From assembly GCA_903893625.1 (NCBI GenBank), contig CAITND010000189.1, forward strand, positions 1-64,000: a stretch of 64,000 bases of DNA, written 5' to 3'. The translations under genes and the position numbers were made by a program. Below, piece by piece: positions 37,101-45,805 of the stretch. Numbering within the stretch: the stretch's first letter is position 1; every line of letters begins with the position of its first letter. The notes below the pieces were generated by a model. The model saw only the letters and a program-made list of their open reading frames with translations, was not told the DNA's origin and ran no database searches. This DNA is from an uncultured Oscillatoriales cyanobacterium (GTDB lineage Bacteria > Cyanobacteriota > Cyanobacteriia > Cyanobacteriales > Microcoleaceae).

Positions 37101-37699
37101 AAGAATTGTTAGACAACTACCGCGAGGAAAATGTCTACAATATTGATCCCAAGAAAGTCTTTGATTACGCCATTGATAATCCACAAGAAGTTCCCAGTAC
37201 AGCGCCAACAATTGACTTAGTTTGGTATCAGCAACAATATGGCGATGATATTGCAACAAATCAAGCTAAAATTGATACCAATAAAGACAGTCAAATTAGC
37301 AACGATGAGTTGTCTGTCTATGCTACAGGGGAAGGTTTAATTAAAGGAAACAAACCTTCTGAATTGTTGAAAGACTTCGACCAATACGTTGCTGATCCTC
37401 AAGTGCAGGAAGATCTCTTAACCTACTACAATATTGAGTCGGTTGATGCACTTACAAATCCTCAAATTATGACCTATATGGTCAGTAAAGGTTTGTCAGA
37501 TGGTCACGAACCCTTCAGTGATGAATTCTTAGCTGCTCATCCTGAACTGGACTTGGAAACCTTCAAACAAGCCAATACTCAAGCCTTAGTTCAATATACA
37601 GGAGTTGCAATTGAACAGGTGAACTACTTGAATGTCTTCTCCTATGAAGCTAGTGCAGGTTTTTTAAATACAGCAACCAGTAACGATGGTTTAGCCTAA
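31187..37699 (+). CDS. Giant two-module repeat protein (2170 aa), putative surface protein
   Basis: Residues 1-35 are Lys-rich ([20 protein letters not shown]) with no signal peptide. Residues 36-245 hold five units of about 42 residues with the pattern YL-x-LNPDV-x2-AV-x-(Q/D)GL-x2-A-x2-HF-x3-G-x2-E-x-R. These are known from cyanobacterial and other secreted repeat proteins. Residues 278-365 are a Thr/Pro hinge (repeats of [10 protein letters not shown]). The remaining 1800 residues are about 25 diverged units of 45-60 residues, roughly (I/V)D-(I/V/F)-x-(Y/F)-V-x3-Y-x3-L-x2-(Y/F)-(Y/F)-x-V-x4-(I/L)T-x2-QI-x2-FI. One canonical EF-hand loop ([12 protein letters not shown], 2030-2041) lies near the end. 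I infer a secreted, possibly type-I-exported, Ca-binding adhesin or sheath protein. A terminator follows. The long repeat region matches no family I know. Confidence 0.8.
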   Translation: MSDLNKFATELDKLGDKLGKLADKPEKFFKKLEKIFDQDAYLKLNPDVKKAVEAGLMTAEDHFLLYGIYENRECSNIFSVRQYLQLNVDINIAVKQQGLSAIEHFIDVGQGENRHWNPLFNINDYLELNPDVKQAVQDGLTNATEHFLDVGIDEKRNFSFVFNLQDYLALNPDLAVQVQQGLINPIQHFFNFGQFEERECNKSFFNIKYYLEANPDVKLEAQADLISAIGHYVQFGLAENRPFNQNISVTQILQQFNITNLSVISIQQIQQFIQISLSTPTPQPTVAPTPTPTPQPTVAPTPTPTPQPTVAPTPETTVAPTPETTVAPTPTPTPQPTVAPTPTPTPQPTVTPTPEPTPEPTPVPSQEFFNLDYIKVTYATLLKAGLKVEDLSTITDIEIINFINQNGLTLGINPSPYVNINIYIETYSQQLISFYQVTSVTEITFVQILNYISGAGLDAGNSPSVFIDIDFVKKNYAKKLEKFFEKTLDKITNKEILEYIDKEGIKGGDQLSGSIDFNYIRSTYNVELVAKFGVSLELISNQQIFQFINSKEGSEIITNPSPTVDINFVKVVYAQEIATYFNISIEQVITLSNTQIFLFINNVPPEQNIETSWTTSLNYLEAIYGKELVAQLGKNPSVEQILQFIEEQGIKNGHTVSPFMSLDYVKQLHLDKIIEAYNITQTAEIVDEDVLESVNLDNWIDVEYCRVKYATQLAAYFKVSQEEIVNLTDEQIKVYILGIGLELGLAGGAIDFKKVEKLLEKELKDFFKVKDVKELTDGQINAFLSGEGKKLGLIKQISEAVDVEYYKGIYGEALTAQFGEDVKPEEIVEFLFGDAAPVIDVKFCLNQYADELTQYAEGLGKTLQDLTPEDLKQYFFSNEGFDVNKNLTAFDLKAFSTQYSSQLVAFYNVTSVDELNQTQIYRFITQESSQLNLDISEFISEDGLAFYKGKYAEEIAVKYGVEVSVVQELNANVLLDIVFRGWSDDLDSDYFKGKFEGDVQVVFGVATIAEVTDLQILQYLHEQETVDIKTINWFDTDEYVKKYGKELEDALKDSYHVKDISELSSQQIIQFAFSVEAKAFSVEGLIDLEYVTDTFGAAIAGGDQVTEKWISQYIGVDAGYVEFQLSGLIKAGTVTLEQINTVLETEVAAVDLLSKKQLIDLINNSEFKTALGAGVEIKLFQDTPNLDYVKETFAPALAEVLGVNVASITGDETKVVSNDEVLTYLVENKAADIAEFAGVTEDKVTTDLAQKWLLEANVIPLDNGTTDNGTPIKIDLVYGRYQLQQLVTDATLTLDTINEFLPAPIESVDTITDENLTDLLLNKDFQTALGDNSIELVQPPTLDVNFLASEYQDELSAYYSLPVDTEFTQQQIIDYFSTTDADKITTAGVSVEEYIQQLTVTEVPPTVPPTDFDPQYVKFQLQNLLDNNVITIEDVNNVLTTDVQALDGLTNEQVQELVVNEAFNTKLGADKALKLTQTETPDYNYVRNLYAQELAGAYDVSVNDVLAGDVVELTDEQILNAFTQNLSTVDVGYISNQLEKLITDKKLSLDQVKQFLGSEDATFTTVEDLTNSQIIQLVYSPDFKDLLKAENQTLELSPVDYKQYIEDNTDALKAAYPDVTNIKDVTLEQVKQFMYGEGVQQGIQLDKYLALDYLGDTYTSAINSVAVDDQVVLNWLKDDYNKLDVNYLRYQFEQLNVEKQTQLLTDLQIEKDVNSLTNKDIISITLSNAYKEVSPDNSIQLTAINVDAYRQAYTQQLVDYYFPSNDGTPNGGTGTPTDNPENGNSGNINLVAQISDKDVIKFAFSDGIKQGIDPLEFIDNEYLKTAFQAELATHYNVDVSAVDQLDDSLVADYVYGGILDAEIDYKFYSQTYKAELEATFNKPVEQLTNTDILQHALKVTIPQGKAIAPVDVNGFVKEYNKQLSDIFGVEPKDLKKLDKGFLKDFILEQSKDYDLDGKKYTNLDYYRNQDGKELLDNYREENVYNIDPKKVFDYAIDNPQEVPSTAPTIDLVWYQQQYGDDIATNQAKIDTNKDSQISNDELSVYATGEGLIKGNKPSELLKDFDQYVADPQVQEDLLTYYNIESVDALTNPQIMTYMVSKGLSDGHEPFSDEFLAAHPELDLETFKQANTQALVQYTGVAIEQVNYLNVFSYEASAGFLNTATSNDGLA
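32020..32282 (+). repeat. In-gene Thr/Pro hinge repeats (33-bp unit)
   Basis: Near-identical copies of CCAACTCCAACACCCACACCGCAACCAACTGTTGCA-type units (33-36 bp) encode [12 protein letters not shown]. Two blocks of these flank shorter PETTVAPT units. The high nucleotide identity of the copies suggests recent expansion and possible length variation between strains. Confidence 0.9.
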
Positions 37700-37705
37700 T
37701 CCTAA

Positions 37706-37740
37706 CCTCCCCTGGACTCCCCAGGGGGGCTTTTTTTATT
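37706..37740 (+). terminator. Terminator of the giant gene
   Basis: The stem CCCCTGG/CCAGGGG (in CTCCCCTGGACTCCCCAGGG) is followed by seven T residues, beginning about 7 nt after the stop codon. This is a textbook rho-independent terminator. Confidence 0.92.
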
Positions 37741-37805
37741 TTCTTGAATTTAATTAATCTAACGGAAAAACCGGGTTTCTAGGGGTTTCTAGGGTGCGAA
37801 CACAA

Positions 37806-38297
37806 TTATCGATAGTTAGTAAATTGTAAAGCAGCTGGATAATCTTCTTGTTTAAGGCGTTGAATTACTACTTGTAAATCATCCTTAGATTTTGCTGAAA
37901 TTCTAACAGAATCCCCCTGAATAGAAGCTTGTATTTTCTTAAACTCATCTTTAATTAACTTAGTGATTTGTTTGGCTAGTTCCTGAGTTAAGCCTTTTCT
38001 GAGTTTAATTTCCTGTCTAACTCGATTACCACTGGCAGATTCTACTTTGCCATAATCAAAAATTTTCAAGGAAAGATTCCGCTTCGCGGATTTCGTTTGC
38101 AAAATCGTATGAATTGCATCTAGGGTAAACTCACTATCGGTATTAATAACAATTGCAGTTTCCCCTAATTCTAAGGTCGTTTTCGTGTCTTTCAAATCAT
38201 AACGGCTTTTAATTTCCCGTTCTGTTTGATCAACAGCATTAACTAATTCCTGCCGATCAAAATCACTCACAACATCAAATGAATAAGTAGAAGCCAT
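37806..38297 (-). CDS. yajQ: YajQ-family nucleotide/cyclic-di-GMP-binding protein (UPF0234)
   Basis: The start is set at ATG 38297 ([20 protein letters not shown]), giving 163 residues, the family length. The frame is open eight codons upstream, but these are not conserved. Typical segments are [31 protein letters not shown]-like [19 protein letters not shown] and the C-terminal [20 protein letters not shown]. YajQ proteins bind RNA/nucleotides, and cyclic di-GMP in Xanthomonas. The role in cyanobacteria is unknown. Confidence 0.94.
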   Translation of the reverse strand: MASTYSFDVVSDFDRQELVNAVDQTEREIKSRYDLKDTKTTLELGETAIVINTDSEFTLDAIHTILQTKSAKRNLSLKIFDYGKVESASGNRVRQEIKLRKGLTQELAKQITKLIKDEFKKIQASIQGDSVRISAKSKDDLQVVIQRLKQEDYPAALQFTNYR

Positions 38298-38511
38298 AGA
38301 AATTGAAAATGTAAGGGTCAAAGTTCAGAAATGACTGGGGAACAATAATTCAATCCTTTAACAGTAGGGGCGCAGTCTGATCATAACTCCTGGGCAACCG
38401 TCCCAAAGCAACGACTAAAAACGGTGCAGAAATTAACACCTCTACCACCCCAATTCTATCTCAGGGAATGGCTGACGTGGACAACCCTAAACTGATCAAT
38501 TGTTCCCCTTC

Positions 38512-39015
38512 CTAATCCAAATAGAACAACGTCACAATTTTGCGCTGATTCTCGGCTTCTTCACAGGTGTTGAGGAGGGTGACACTATCATGATAGGCAA
38601 AGCAAATTAACTGTTGACACCGAGAAATAATTTCCTGGTTACACAGCGCACTGGCTTCAGCTAGAGATAAATCATCTCCCTTGGGATTTTCCACTAAATG
38701 GATCACCTGTTCTAACTGCTTGCGAGATTCTCTGGGCTGACGTTTCATGCTTTGTGGCAAAATCACCGTCACCAAATTGGGGTCAGCCCGCATTCCCCCT
38801 TTAATGGCCGCCGAGTTCGTCCCCGTTGAACCGGATGTAATCAGATGATTACCTTCTAAAACTAAGGCATAACTCATCATCTCGATTAGGTTCTGATGGG
38901 TTAAGGGAATATGACGGGAACCCAACAAAGCAATGCGCTTGGAGCCAGTTTGTTGAATGGCTGCCAATTCTTCTAAAAAGTCATCTACTTTCGGCAGATT
39001 GATAGCTTGGTTCAA
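38512..39015 (-). CDS. DprA-like Rossmann-fold protein
   Basis: The 167-residue protein has a Rossmann/LOG-like core: SKRIALLGSRHIPLTHQNLI, then the nucleotide-loop-like HLITSGSTGTNSAAIKGG and VTVILPQSMKRQPRES. This is the short cyanobacterial protein usually annotated as DNA recombination-mediator protein A (DprA/Smf-like). It lacks the N- and C-terminal domains of true DprA, so a role in DNA uptake is unproven. Confidence 0.75.
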   Translation of the reverse strand: MNQAINLPKVDDFLEELAAIQQTGSKRIALLGSRHIPLTHQNLIEMMSYALVLEGNHLITSGSTGTNSAAIKGGMRADPNLVTVILPQSMKRQPRESRKQLEQVIHLVENPKGDDLSLAEASALCNQEIISRCQQLICFAYHDSVTLLNTCEEAENQRKIVTLFYLD

Positions 39016-39125
39016 GGATAATTACAAAATATAATCAGGACAATCCTGTAGATTTTAGCAAATTCAGCGACAATTATTCGGAGTGTAACTAAAGTTTTAA
39101 CCGGATTCTGTCCGGTGTGATTGTG

Positions 39126-40553
39126 ATGATCCCAACAACCTCTCAACCCTCCTGGGGACAACAGTTTACCACCCCCGCAGCAGAATTTCCCCCCACACCC
39201 TTACCCATTCTCTCTGGAAAACTCCCCCCTGGGTTAAGGGGTTCTCTCTATCGCAATGGCCCTGGACGTTTGGAACGCGGCGGACTACGAGTAGGACATT
39301 GGTTTGATGGCGATGGCGCGATTTTAGCCGTCCATTTCACCGATGAGGGTGCAACGGGAGTCTATCGTTATGTCAAAACCGCAGGTTATCAACAGGAAGA
39401 ACAAGCAAATCGTTTGATGTATGGGGGCTACGGAATGACATCACCCGGAAACCTTTGGGAACGCTTCACCAAACCCCTCAAAAATGCAGCGAATACTTCG
39501 GTTTTAGCCTTACCCGATAAATTATTGGCGTTGTGGGAAGGAGGACAACCCCACGCCTTAGATTTACAAACCTTAGAGACTTGGGGACTCGATAACCTCA
39601 GTGGGTTAACCGACAATACCCCCTATTCTGCCCATCCTAAAATAGATCCTGAAACGGGGGATATTTTCAATTTTGGGCAAATTTTGGCGGGAAAGCCTCA
39701 GTTAATGCTGTATCAAAGCGATCGCACTGGCAAAATTATACAACACAACCAAATTCCTTTAGATGGGATTTCTGTGATTCATGATTTTGTCCTCGCGGGT
39801 CAATATTTAATTTTTGTTATTCCTCCCCTGCGGTTAAAACTCTTACCCGTTTTACTTCAGTTTAAATCTTTTAGTGAATCCTTCCAATGGCAACCCCAAA
39901 CCTCCACCCAAATTTTAATCATTGATCGCCAAACTTTTCAACTCGTCAATCGCATTGAAACAGAACCCTGGTTTCAGTGGCATTTTAGCAATGGTTACGT
40001 TGAAAATGATGGTAACGTTATTGTTGATTTTGCCCGTTATCAAGATTTCCAAACCAATCAATATTTGAAAGAAGTCGCCACTGGAAAGACTCACACCCTA
40101 GCAAAATCAACGTTGTGGCGGATGGTATTGCAACCTCAAACGGGTAAACTCCTACAATTAGAAGAAATATTAGATCGCCATTGTGAATTTCCGACTGTTA
40201 ACCCCAAAGAAGTTGGAAAAAAAGCTAAATTTACCTATTTATCCATTCATAAATCAGGGGTGAATTGTGCTATTGAAATGTTTGGTTCTATTGGACGGTT
40301 TAATCATCAAACTCAAACGTTACAAGAAGCAAATTTAGGAGATAATCGTTATCCGATGGAACCTATTTTTGTTCATGATATTGATAACTATCAACAGGGT
40401 TGGGTCTTAACCATTGTTTATGATGGTGATCAAAATTCCAGCGAAGTTTGGATCTTTGATGCCGAATATTTAGATAGAGAACCCATTTGTCGGTTAGCAT
40501 TACCTAGTGTTATTCCGAATGGATTTCATGGGACTTGGAAACCCCTGAGTTAA
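39126..40553 (+). CDS. Carotenoid cleavage oxygenase (RPE65 family)
   Basis: A 475-residue non-heme iron dioxygenase of the apocarotenoid oxygenase (Diox1/ACO) type that cleaves carotenoid double bonds. A GTG three codons upstream is an alternative start. The N-terminal signature is LPPGLRGSLYRNGPGRLERG, with GHWFDGDGAI following. Four iron-binding histidines are expected in AHPKIDPETGD, ISVIHDF, WFQWHFSNGY and the C-terminal NGFHGTW, all present. The C-terminus is complete. The substrate (carotenoid or apocarotenoid) cannot be told from sequence. Confidence 0.92.
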   Translation: MIPTTSQPSWGQQFTTPAAEFPPTPLPILSGKLPPGLRGSLYRNGPGRLERGGLRVGHWFDGDGAILAVHFTDEGATGVYRYVKTAGYQQEEQANRLMYGGYGMTSPGNLWERFTKPLKNAANTSVLALPDKLLALWEGGQPHALDLQTLETWGLDNLSGLTDNTPYSAHPKIDPETGDIFNFGQILAGKPQLMLYQSDRTGKIIQHNQIPLDGISVIHDFVLAGQYLIFVIPPLRLKLLPVLLQFKSFSESFQWQPQTSTQILIIDRQTFQLVNRIETEPWFQWHFSNGYVENDGNVIVDFARYQDFQTNQYLKEVATGKTHTLAKSTLWRMVLQPQTGKLLQLEEILDRHCEFPTVNPKEVGKKAKFTYLSIHKSGVNCAIEMFGSIGRFNHQTQTLQEANLGDNRYPMEPIFVHDIDNYQQGWVLTIVYDGDQNSSEVWIFDAEYLDREPICRLALPSVIPNGFHGTWKPLS

Positions 40554-40651
40554 ATCTGTATTGACAAAACTTGATTCGGTTGAGTCTTAAAATTTTCCTG
40601 AATTTCTGAAACGGTTGATGAATTCAAGATTAAACTACACCCAAAACCAAA

Positions 40652-41131
40652 ATGCGATTAATTGTTACCCACACAACCCTATTAAAATTGCGTCCTGTTG
40701 ATTCTTCTTCCTTAGCAGAGTCTCAAAAAATTAATCTTTCGGTAGGAAGTCGCTTAATTATAGCAAGTTATGAAGATCAAGATCAAGATCATTACCGGAT
40801 TACATTAGTAGCATCTTTAGGAAGTGGTAAAGATAAAAGTATGGTTTGGTATGTGTACAAACCCCATGCTTTAATGATTCCTTATGATCGTGAATTTGCC
40901 ATGGTTAATTTATCAACAGATAGTAAACTCAATGTCCGTTCTTCTCCCAATGTTGCTTCTAATAATGTAATTTATCAAATTCCTAATCAAATTGATCTAG
41001 AACTGATTGAATGTTGCTACAATCAGGAATTATGGTGGTTAGGCAAACCTCTAAATGATCAGAAAAAAGCCTATGGATGGATATCTGCTAAATATTTAAA
41101 ACTTTACACTCCAGAGGGATGTTCCGCTTGA
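40652..41131 (+). CDS. SH3b-domain protein
   Basis: The 159-residue protein has no signal peptide. Residues 1-75 contain a first beta-rich domain (LIVTHTTLLKLRPVDSSSLA). Residues 85-155 are a bacterial SH3 domain with the hallmark LNVRSSPN, then WWLGKPL and GWISAKYLKLY. Such domains usually bind cell-wall or protein ligands. The function is unknown. It is followed by a terminator shared with the convergent Uma2 gene. Confidence 0.75.
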   Translation: MRLIVTHTTLLKLRPVDSSSLAESQKINLSVGSRLIIASYEDQDQDHYRITLVASLGSGKDKSMVWYVYKPHALMIPYDREFAMVNLSTDSKLNVRSSPNVASNNVIYQIPNQIDLELIECCYNQELWWLGKPLNDQKKAYGWISAKYLKLYTPEGCSA

Positions 41132-41167
41132 GATTTTTGAAGATTAATGAAGTTTTAGGTTAAGATT

Positions 41168-41207
41168 AAAAAGGCGATCAAACTCTTAAGAGTGCGATCG
41201 CCTTTTT
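41168..41207. terminator. Bidirectional terminator built on a HIP1 sequence
   Basis: AAAAAGGCGATC (41168-41179) pairs with GATCGCCTTTTT (41196-41207), with A/T runs on both sides. It lies between convergent genes. One arm includes a GCGATCGC octamer. Confidence 0.88.
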
Positions 41208-41236
41208 AATGGGTTGTTGATATTGTTTAACAAAGT

Positions 41237-41917
41237 TTAAAGCTGTTCAGGATCAATTCCTAATTCTCGGAGTTTAGCCGCTAACTTATCAGCACGTTGA
41301 GTTTCATTTTTTGCGACTTCTTCAGAAGTTAAAACCAGTTCACCTCCCGAATTAAAAAATCGCAGTTTATTCTCAAAAACTCCTAAAAACAGTTCTAACT
41401 GTTGACTCCATAACCACCCGTTTTCATTCGGTGAAATCGGTTGATATTGACCCTCAACAATATGAAACCCAGCAAATTCTAAAGAATTAGGATCAAACCA
41501 AAAATAATCAGGAGTACGGAAAATCTCTTGATAGATTTCTTTTTTCAGTCCTCTATCCATATCAGCCGTTGTTCTTGATAACATTTCAATGATGACATTC
41601 GGATATTTGCCATCTTCTTCCCAAACTACCCAACTATTACGCGGTTTACGTTCTGTTCCAAGGACTACAAAAAAATCTGGCCCTCGAAATTCCTCTGATT
41701 TTTTTTGACGCTGACTATAATAAATAGTCAGATTTCCAATAGCATAAAAATCATCTCGATTTTGCCATAACCATTCTAAAGAGTTCAGTAAAAGTAGAAT
41801 TTGGCGGAGATGGAGTTCGCTTTCCAAAGGTGGCTCCTGACTTAATAAATGACTGGGCGGAAATTGCACTTCATCGAGAAGTGTTGGCGTTTGAATTTGT
41901 GCTTCAACAATAGACAT
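41237..41917 (-). CDS. Uma2-family (DUF820) putative endonuclease
   Basis: A 226-residue protein of the PD-(D/E)XK-like Uma2 family, which is greatly expanded in cyanobacteria. The core motifs are visible: GPDFFVVLG, YPNVIIEMLS (the E of the core) and the LKKEIYQEIFRTPDYFWFDP segment with K and Y. A C-terminal helix (SEEVAKNETQRADKLAAKLR) is typical of the long form. The biological role is not established; a transposon-derived nuclease is the usual guess. Confidence 0.88.
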   Translation of the reverse strand: MSIVEAQIQTPTLLDEVQFPPSHLLSQEPPLESELHLRQILLLLNSLEWLWQNRDDFYAIGNLTIYYSQRQKKSEEFRGPDFFVVLGTERKPRNSWVVWEEDGKYPNVIIEMLSRTTADMDRGLKKEIYQEIFRTPDYFWFDPNSLEFAGFHIVEGQYQPISPNENGWLWSQQLELFLGVFENKLRFFNSGGELVLTSEEVAKNETQRADKLAAKLRELGIDPEQL

Positions 41918-42017
41918 GATTGAATCTCCGTTAGGAGGATTGTTTTTTATTATAGTTGAAAAAAATAGCGATCGCTTATAATTATTTTAATCTCAAATTA
42001 CTCTAAGATGAATAACC

Positions 42018-42590
42018 ATGACCCAATTCACCTTAAACTTAGAAACTATTGATCTGACTGATGAACAGTTTTTTCAACTTTGTCAGAATAACCGAGATTT
42101 AAGATTTGAACGCAATTTCAACGGGGAATTAGTAATTATGTCACCCGCAGGAGGAGAAACAAGTAATCGGAATGCTGGATTAACTGCACAACTTTGGCTC
42201 TGGAATCAACAATATAAATTAGGAAAAGTCTTTGATTCTTCAGGCGGATTTAAACTTCCCAATGGTGCAGATCGTTCACCCGATGCGTCGTGGATATCTT
42301 TAGAAAAATGGCAGAATTCAACCCTCGAACAGCGTCAAAAGTTTTTACCCTTATGTCCTGATTTTGTAATAGAATTACGTTCTCCGAGTGATAATATAAA
42401 AAACCTTCAAAATAAAATGAAAGAATATCAAGAAAACGGAACTCGTTTAGGATGGTTAATCGATCCCCAAACAAAAACCGTAGAAATTTATCGACTCAAT
42501 CAAGAAGTAGAAATATTAGAAAATCCCTTAACATTATCAGGGGAAAATATCTTACCCAAATTTACCCTAAACCTAGAACAAATTTGGTAA
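42018..42590 (+). CDS. Uma2-family (DUF820) putative endonuclease
   Basis: The 190-residue Uma2 protein has DLRFERNFNGELVIMSPAGG, a core ADRSPDASWISLEKW, DFVIELRSPSDNIKNLQNKM and EYQENGTRLGWLIDPQTKTV. The C-terminus TLNLEQIW is the start of a direct repeat whose second copy lies beyond the Fic gene. It is divergent from the Uma2 gene at 41.2 kb. Confidence 0.9.
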   Translation: MTQFTLNLETIDLTDEQFFQLCQNNRDLRFERNFNGELVIMSPAGGETSNRNAGLTAQLWLWNQQYKLGKVFDSSGGFKLPNGADRSPDASWISLEKWQNSTLEQRQKFLPLCPDFVIELRSPSDNIKNLQNKMKEYQENGTRLGWLIDPQTKTVEIYRLNQEVEILENPLTLSGENILPKFTLNLEQIW

Positions 42591-42740
42591 ACCCCGTTGT
42601 TGCGCTTTAGCGCAATCAGAAACCTATAATAAAAACAGTTAACCTCAATAATTTCCTCGTTTCTAGGTTCTACCTAGAAATGCTATTAATGGAAGCTCCG
42701 CCTCCTTTTTTTGAGGCAGAGCATTGGAATTAGACGGGGC
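42561..42740. repeat. Direct repeat, left copy, with nested hairpins
   Basis: It starts inside the last codons of the Uma2 gene and continues about 160 nt downstream. It contains TGCGCTTTAGCGCA, the palindrome TCTAGGTTCTACCTAGA (42662-42678) and GAGGCAGAGC-type inverted repeats. It matches 44345-44560 at most positions. Confidence 0.85.
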
Positions 42741-42807
42741 AAAATGTCTAATTCCCACTAATATGAAATTCGATGAGAGATGTTACAGATGCTCCCTCTA
42801 ACGTCCA

Positions 42808-44274
42808 TTAAATACTTTTGTTCCAGTATTCTAAACCCGTCAAAATTACATCTTCTAACCACTGCTTGAAGCGTTCTATTAAATTATCTTCTTCGTCTGC
42901 GTAAGAGAACTGGAATGGGGAATCTGTTAAAGACTCAATATCACTAATATTGCTTTTATCTTCCTCAGAATCATCTCTATGATAAGCACAAGCAGTACAT
43001 ACAAGCAATCCCCGGTATTCATGTCCTAGAACATGAAATGAAAGAAGAAGCATTGTTGATGTTTCTACATTAATAACTAATTGAATCCAAGTGTGGTAAT
43101 TCCGAAGATTTGCAAAGTATCCCAACTGTTTGGCTGTTTGGAGCACTTGATAGCGATGATAATATGAGCGATCATCGTTACTAGGAGCAGGAATCGTAAA
43201 AACCTCTGCATTATTAACGAAATTCTGGATAGATAACTTAATTTCATCAGCAACGTCTTGTAGGCGATTAGAAGCTATATCAAATAATTTTGAGGCAAAG
43301 CTTTCAGCCTTCTGGCATCGTTCTTGAATAGATGCTGGTTGATTTTGTTTGAATTTTTCAGCGATAGAAGAAATGATAACTTTAGTTCGTCGCGTCTCTG
43401 ATAATACCTGCTCTGACAGACCCAGGCTTCTTAAGAAAGATTGCTTTTGACTCTTAGCAAAAAGATTAATTAAGCTGGATAGATTACCCTGATCTGCCTC
43501 TTCCAAAGCTGTGATGTAGACTGCTCGATCATCACGAGTGAGAACCAAAGGAAACCAACTAGCTTGAATAAATACTAAACTAGCTAAACAACGAGCAACA
43601 CGACCATTTCCATCTTGAAATGGATGAACTTGTGTAAATCGATGATGTAACCATGCAGACTCAATCTCAGGAGGAACTTTTTGATCACAATGTTGATGAT
43701 GTAACATAATCAGTCTATCCATCTCAGAGGCAACTTGCTCGGGAAGACAGTAATGATGAACAGAACCGTCCGGTCGCAAAGGATTGTTCGGTTGACGTTT
43801 CCAATCACCTTTTATTAAAGGGACACGAAATATTTTTCCTGTACCTGGCTCTAGGGCTTCTGTACTGTCTTGACTCTGAGTTAAAAGTTGATGTAACTGC
43901 TTGATATAGGAAGTTGATAGCGTTCTTTGCCCACCTACAAAATCAAATAATCCTTCAATTGCTGCCTCTTGATCTTTAATCAGAGAAACCACCTGTTTAA
44001 CTGGACGATCTGTGGCTCCATGAGGAATTAACGCTTCATTAATTCCCTGTTCGATCAGCAAATGAGTGATCCCACGATCTATTGTGTACAAGCGCTCCAT
44101 TATTCCGGTTTCAATTGCTATTTCCCTGCGTAGCTTCTCATTGAAAGTTTGAAACTCACTAGATTGACGTAGACGCTCTGCTTGCTCGTTCCAAACAGTT
44201 ACTAGAGGTGGCAATTCAGAACTTGCCAAATTCTTCCAGTCTGACTGTAAGTCTTCTATTGGTTCCCACAACAT
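42808..44274 (-). CDS. Fic-domain protein (putative AMPylase)
   Basis: The 488-residue protein has a complete Fic active-site motif HPFQDGNGRVAR (about residue 216). It is preceded by a family-typical region (SVHHYCLPEQVASEMDRL, then IESAWLHHRFTQV). Fic enzymes transfer AMP or other nucleotidyl groups onto target proteins, and many act as toxins. An N-terminal inhibitory motif (S/T-x3-E-G/N) is not obvious in ETGIMERLYTIDRG. The C-terminal 220 residues are unassigned. It is flanked by direct repeats, which suggests mobility. Confidence 0.85.
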   Translation of the reverse strand: MLWEPIEDLQSDWKNLASSELPPLVTVWNEQAERLRQSSEFQTFNEKLRREIAIETGIMERLYTIDRGITHLLIEQGINEALIPHGATDRPVKQVVSLIKDQEAAIEGLFDFVGGQRTLSTSYIKQLHQLLTQSQDSTEALEPGTGKIFRVPLIKGDWKRQPNNPLRPDGSVHHYCLPEQVASEMDRLIMLHHQHCDQKVPPEIESAWLHHRFTQVHPFQDGNGRVARCLASLVFIQASWFPLVLTRDDRAVYITALEEADQGNLSSLINLFAKSQKQSFLRSLGLSEQVLSETRRTKVIISSIAEKFKQNQPASIQERCQKAESFASKLFDIASNRLQDVADEIKLSIQNFVNNAEVFTIPAPSNDDRSYYHRYQVLQTAKQLGYFANLRNYHTWIQLVINVETSTMLLLSFHVLGHEYRGLLVCTACAYHRDDSEEDKSNISDIESLTDSPFQFSYADEEDNLIERFKQWLEDVILTGLEYWNKSI

Positions 44275-44344
44275 AAACCTTTGCCTCCATTGACATAAAT
44301 TGATTCTAACTTTCTTGTCTTCTGATAGATAGCCTTTTGGCTAC

Positions 44345-44560
44345 CTTTGCACTGAACTTAGAACAAATTTGATAAGCCCCGTTGTTGTGCTGAAGCACAA
44401 TCAGAAGACTATAATAAAAACAATTAACCTCAATCTCCTCGTTTCTAGGTTCTACCTAGAAATGCTATTAATGGAGGCGGAGACTCCTTTACTATTGTTT
44501 GAGGTAGAGCCTCAAAATTGGCATTCCAATGCTCTGCATTGGAACGAGGGAATGTTTTAG
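44345..44560. repeat. Direct repeat, right copy, with a Uma2 C-terminal remnant
   Basis: The first bases encode TFALNLEQI then a stop, equivalent to the end of the intact Uma2 gene at 42590. The rest repeats its downstream region with the palindrome TCTAGGTTCTACCTAGA (44444-44460). It adds further hairpins of the GAGGC...GCCTC and ATTCCAATGCTCTGCATTGGAA type common in cyanobacterial interspersed repeats. Confidence 0.85.
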
Positions 44561-44656
44561 TTATTGACTTTGATTTTTAACGTGGTATACTAAGGGTTGA
44601 TCTATACTTTACTGTATAGGCAAATTTAACTCTTGATCACGATAGAGGTTAGCTGT

Positions 44657-45805
44657 ATGAAGAATACACTTGAAAATATATCTGTGAAGGGATTTCGCCG
44701 TCTTCAAAATATTGACCTGGAGATGAGGGATATCATCGTTATGATTGGTGCAAACGGTTCAGGAAAAACTTCTTTTTTAGATGTTCTTTCTATACTCGCT
44801 GCTTCAGCAAGTGGGAATTTACATCATATATTACAACTCAAAGGTGGCTTGAATCAAATTTTGACCAGAGGTAAAGCACAAGAGCTAGAAATTGCCGTTT
44901 CAATGCAAATACCAGAGAGACAACCTTTAAACTATAGTTTAACTTTATCTCCTAAAGATTTATCTTATGAAGTCAAAGACGAAAATTTAACGCAACAGAG
45001 AAATCCCAATAGACCCGAACCCTTCAAGTATATTGAATCACAGGGATTAGATATTAAATATTCTCAGGAAGGTATTGGACTTGTGAGGCCTAATTGGGAT
45101 CATAACCCGCTTGAAACATCCCTTTCTCAAGTTCCTAAAACGTATCGTGAACCAGAGAACTTGAGAAAAAGCCTTGCTTCCTGTACCTATTATGGAGCGC
45201 TCGATGTTTCTGAGAAAAGCCCCATTCGTCTACCACAAACCATGCGCCCTGCCAAGTTACCAGGGGCAAGGGGTGAAGACTTGATTTCCTGCCTTTATGA
45301 CCTTCGAGAAAGCGATCTCGATCGCTTTGAATGGGTGGAAAATATTATATCTGCGGCTTTTCCAGATTTTGAGCGATTAAACTTTCCTCCCGTTGCCGCC
45401 GGAACTCTTTCCATGACTTGGACAGACCGCAATTTTGATCACCCAATTTATGTCCATGAATTATCAGAAGGAACACTGCGTTTTCTCTGGTTGGTTACTT
45501 TACTTCAAAGTCAAAATTTAACCACAATTACCTTGCTAGATGAACCAGAAGTTAGCTTACATCCTGAACTTTTAAGACATTTAGTTTATCTAATGAGAGA
45601 AGCTTCAAAACACACACAACTGATCGTTGCAACCCACTCAGATCGACTGATTGGATTTCTTGAACCCCACGAAGTTTTAATTTGCGATATTGAAGGAGGG
45701 GAAACAAAAATGACTTGGGCTGATACGTTTAATTTGAGTAAATGGTTAGAAGATTATAGCCTTGATCAAGTTTGGGCAATGAATATCATGGGGGGTCGTC
45801 CATGA
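44657..45805 (+). CDS. RecF/OLD-like AAA ATPase
   Basis: From ATG 44657 (GAGG ribosome-binding site 8 nt upstream) the protein has 382 residues. The ABC-type ATPase shows Walker A IGANGSGKTSFLDVLS (about 29-44), a signature-like LSEGTLRFLWLV, Walker B TLLDEPEVSLHPELLR (about 290-305) and the H-loop LIVATHSDRL. It is an SMC/RecF-like ATPase of the AAA_21/OLD type without its own TOPRIM domain. Its stop overlaps the next gene's start (ATGA), so ATPase and TOPRIM-like partner are made together. I infer a two-gene defence or DNA-repair nuclease. Confidence 0.88.
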   Translation: MKNTLENISVKGFRRLQNIDLEMRDIIVMIGANGSGKTSFLDVLSILAASASGNLHHILQLKGGLNQILTRGKAQELEIAVSMQIPERQPLNYSLTLSPKDLSYEVKDENLTQQRNPNRPEPFKYIESQGLDIKYSQEGIGLVRPNWDHNPLETSLSQVPKTYREPENLRKSLASCTYYGALDVSEKSPIRLPQTMRPAKLPGARGEDLISCLYDLRESDLDRFEWVENIISAAFPDFERLNFPPVAAGTLSMTWTDRNFDHPIYVHELSEGTLRFLWLVTLLQSQNLTTITLLDEPEVSLHPELLRHLVYLMREASKHTQLIVATHSDRLIGFLEPHEVLICDIEGGETKMTWADTFNLSKWLEDYSLDQVWAMNIMGGRP

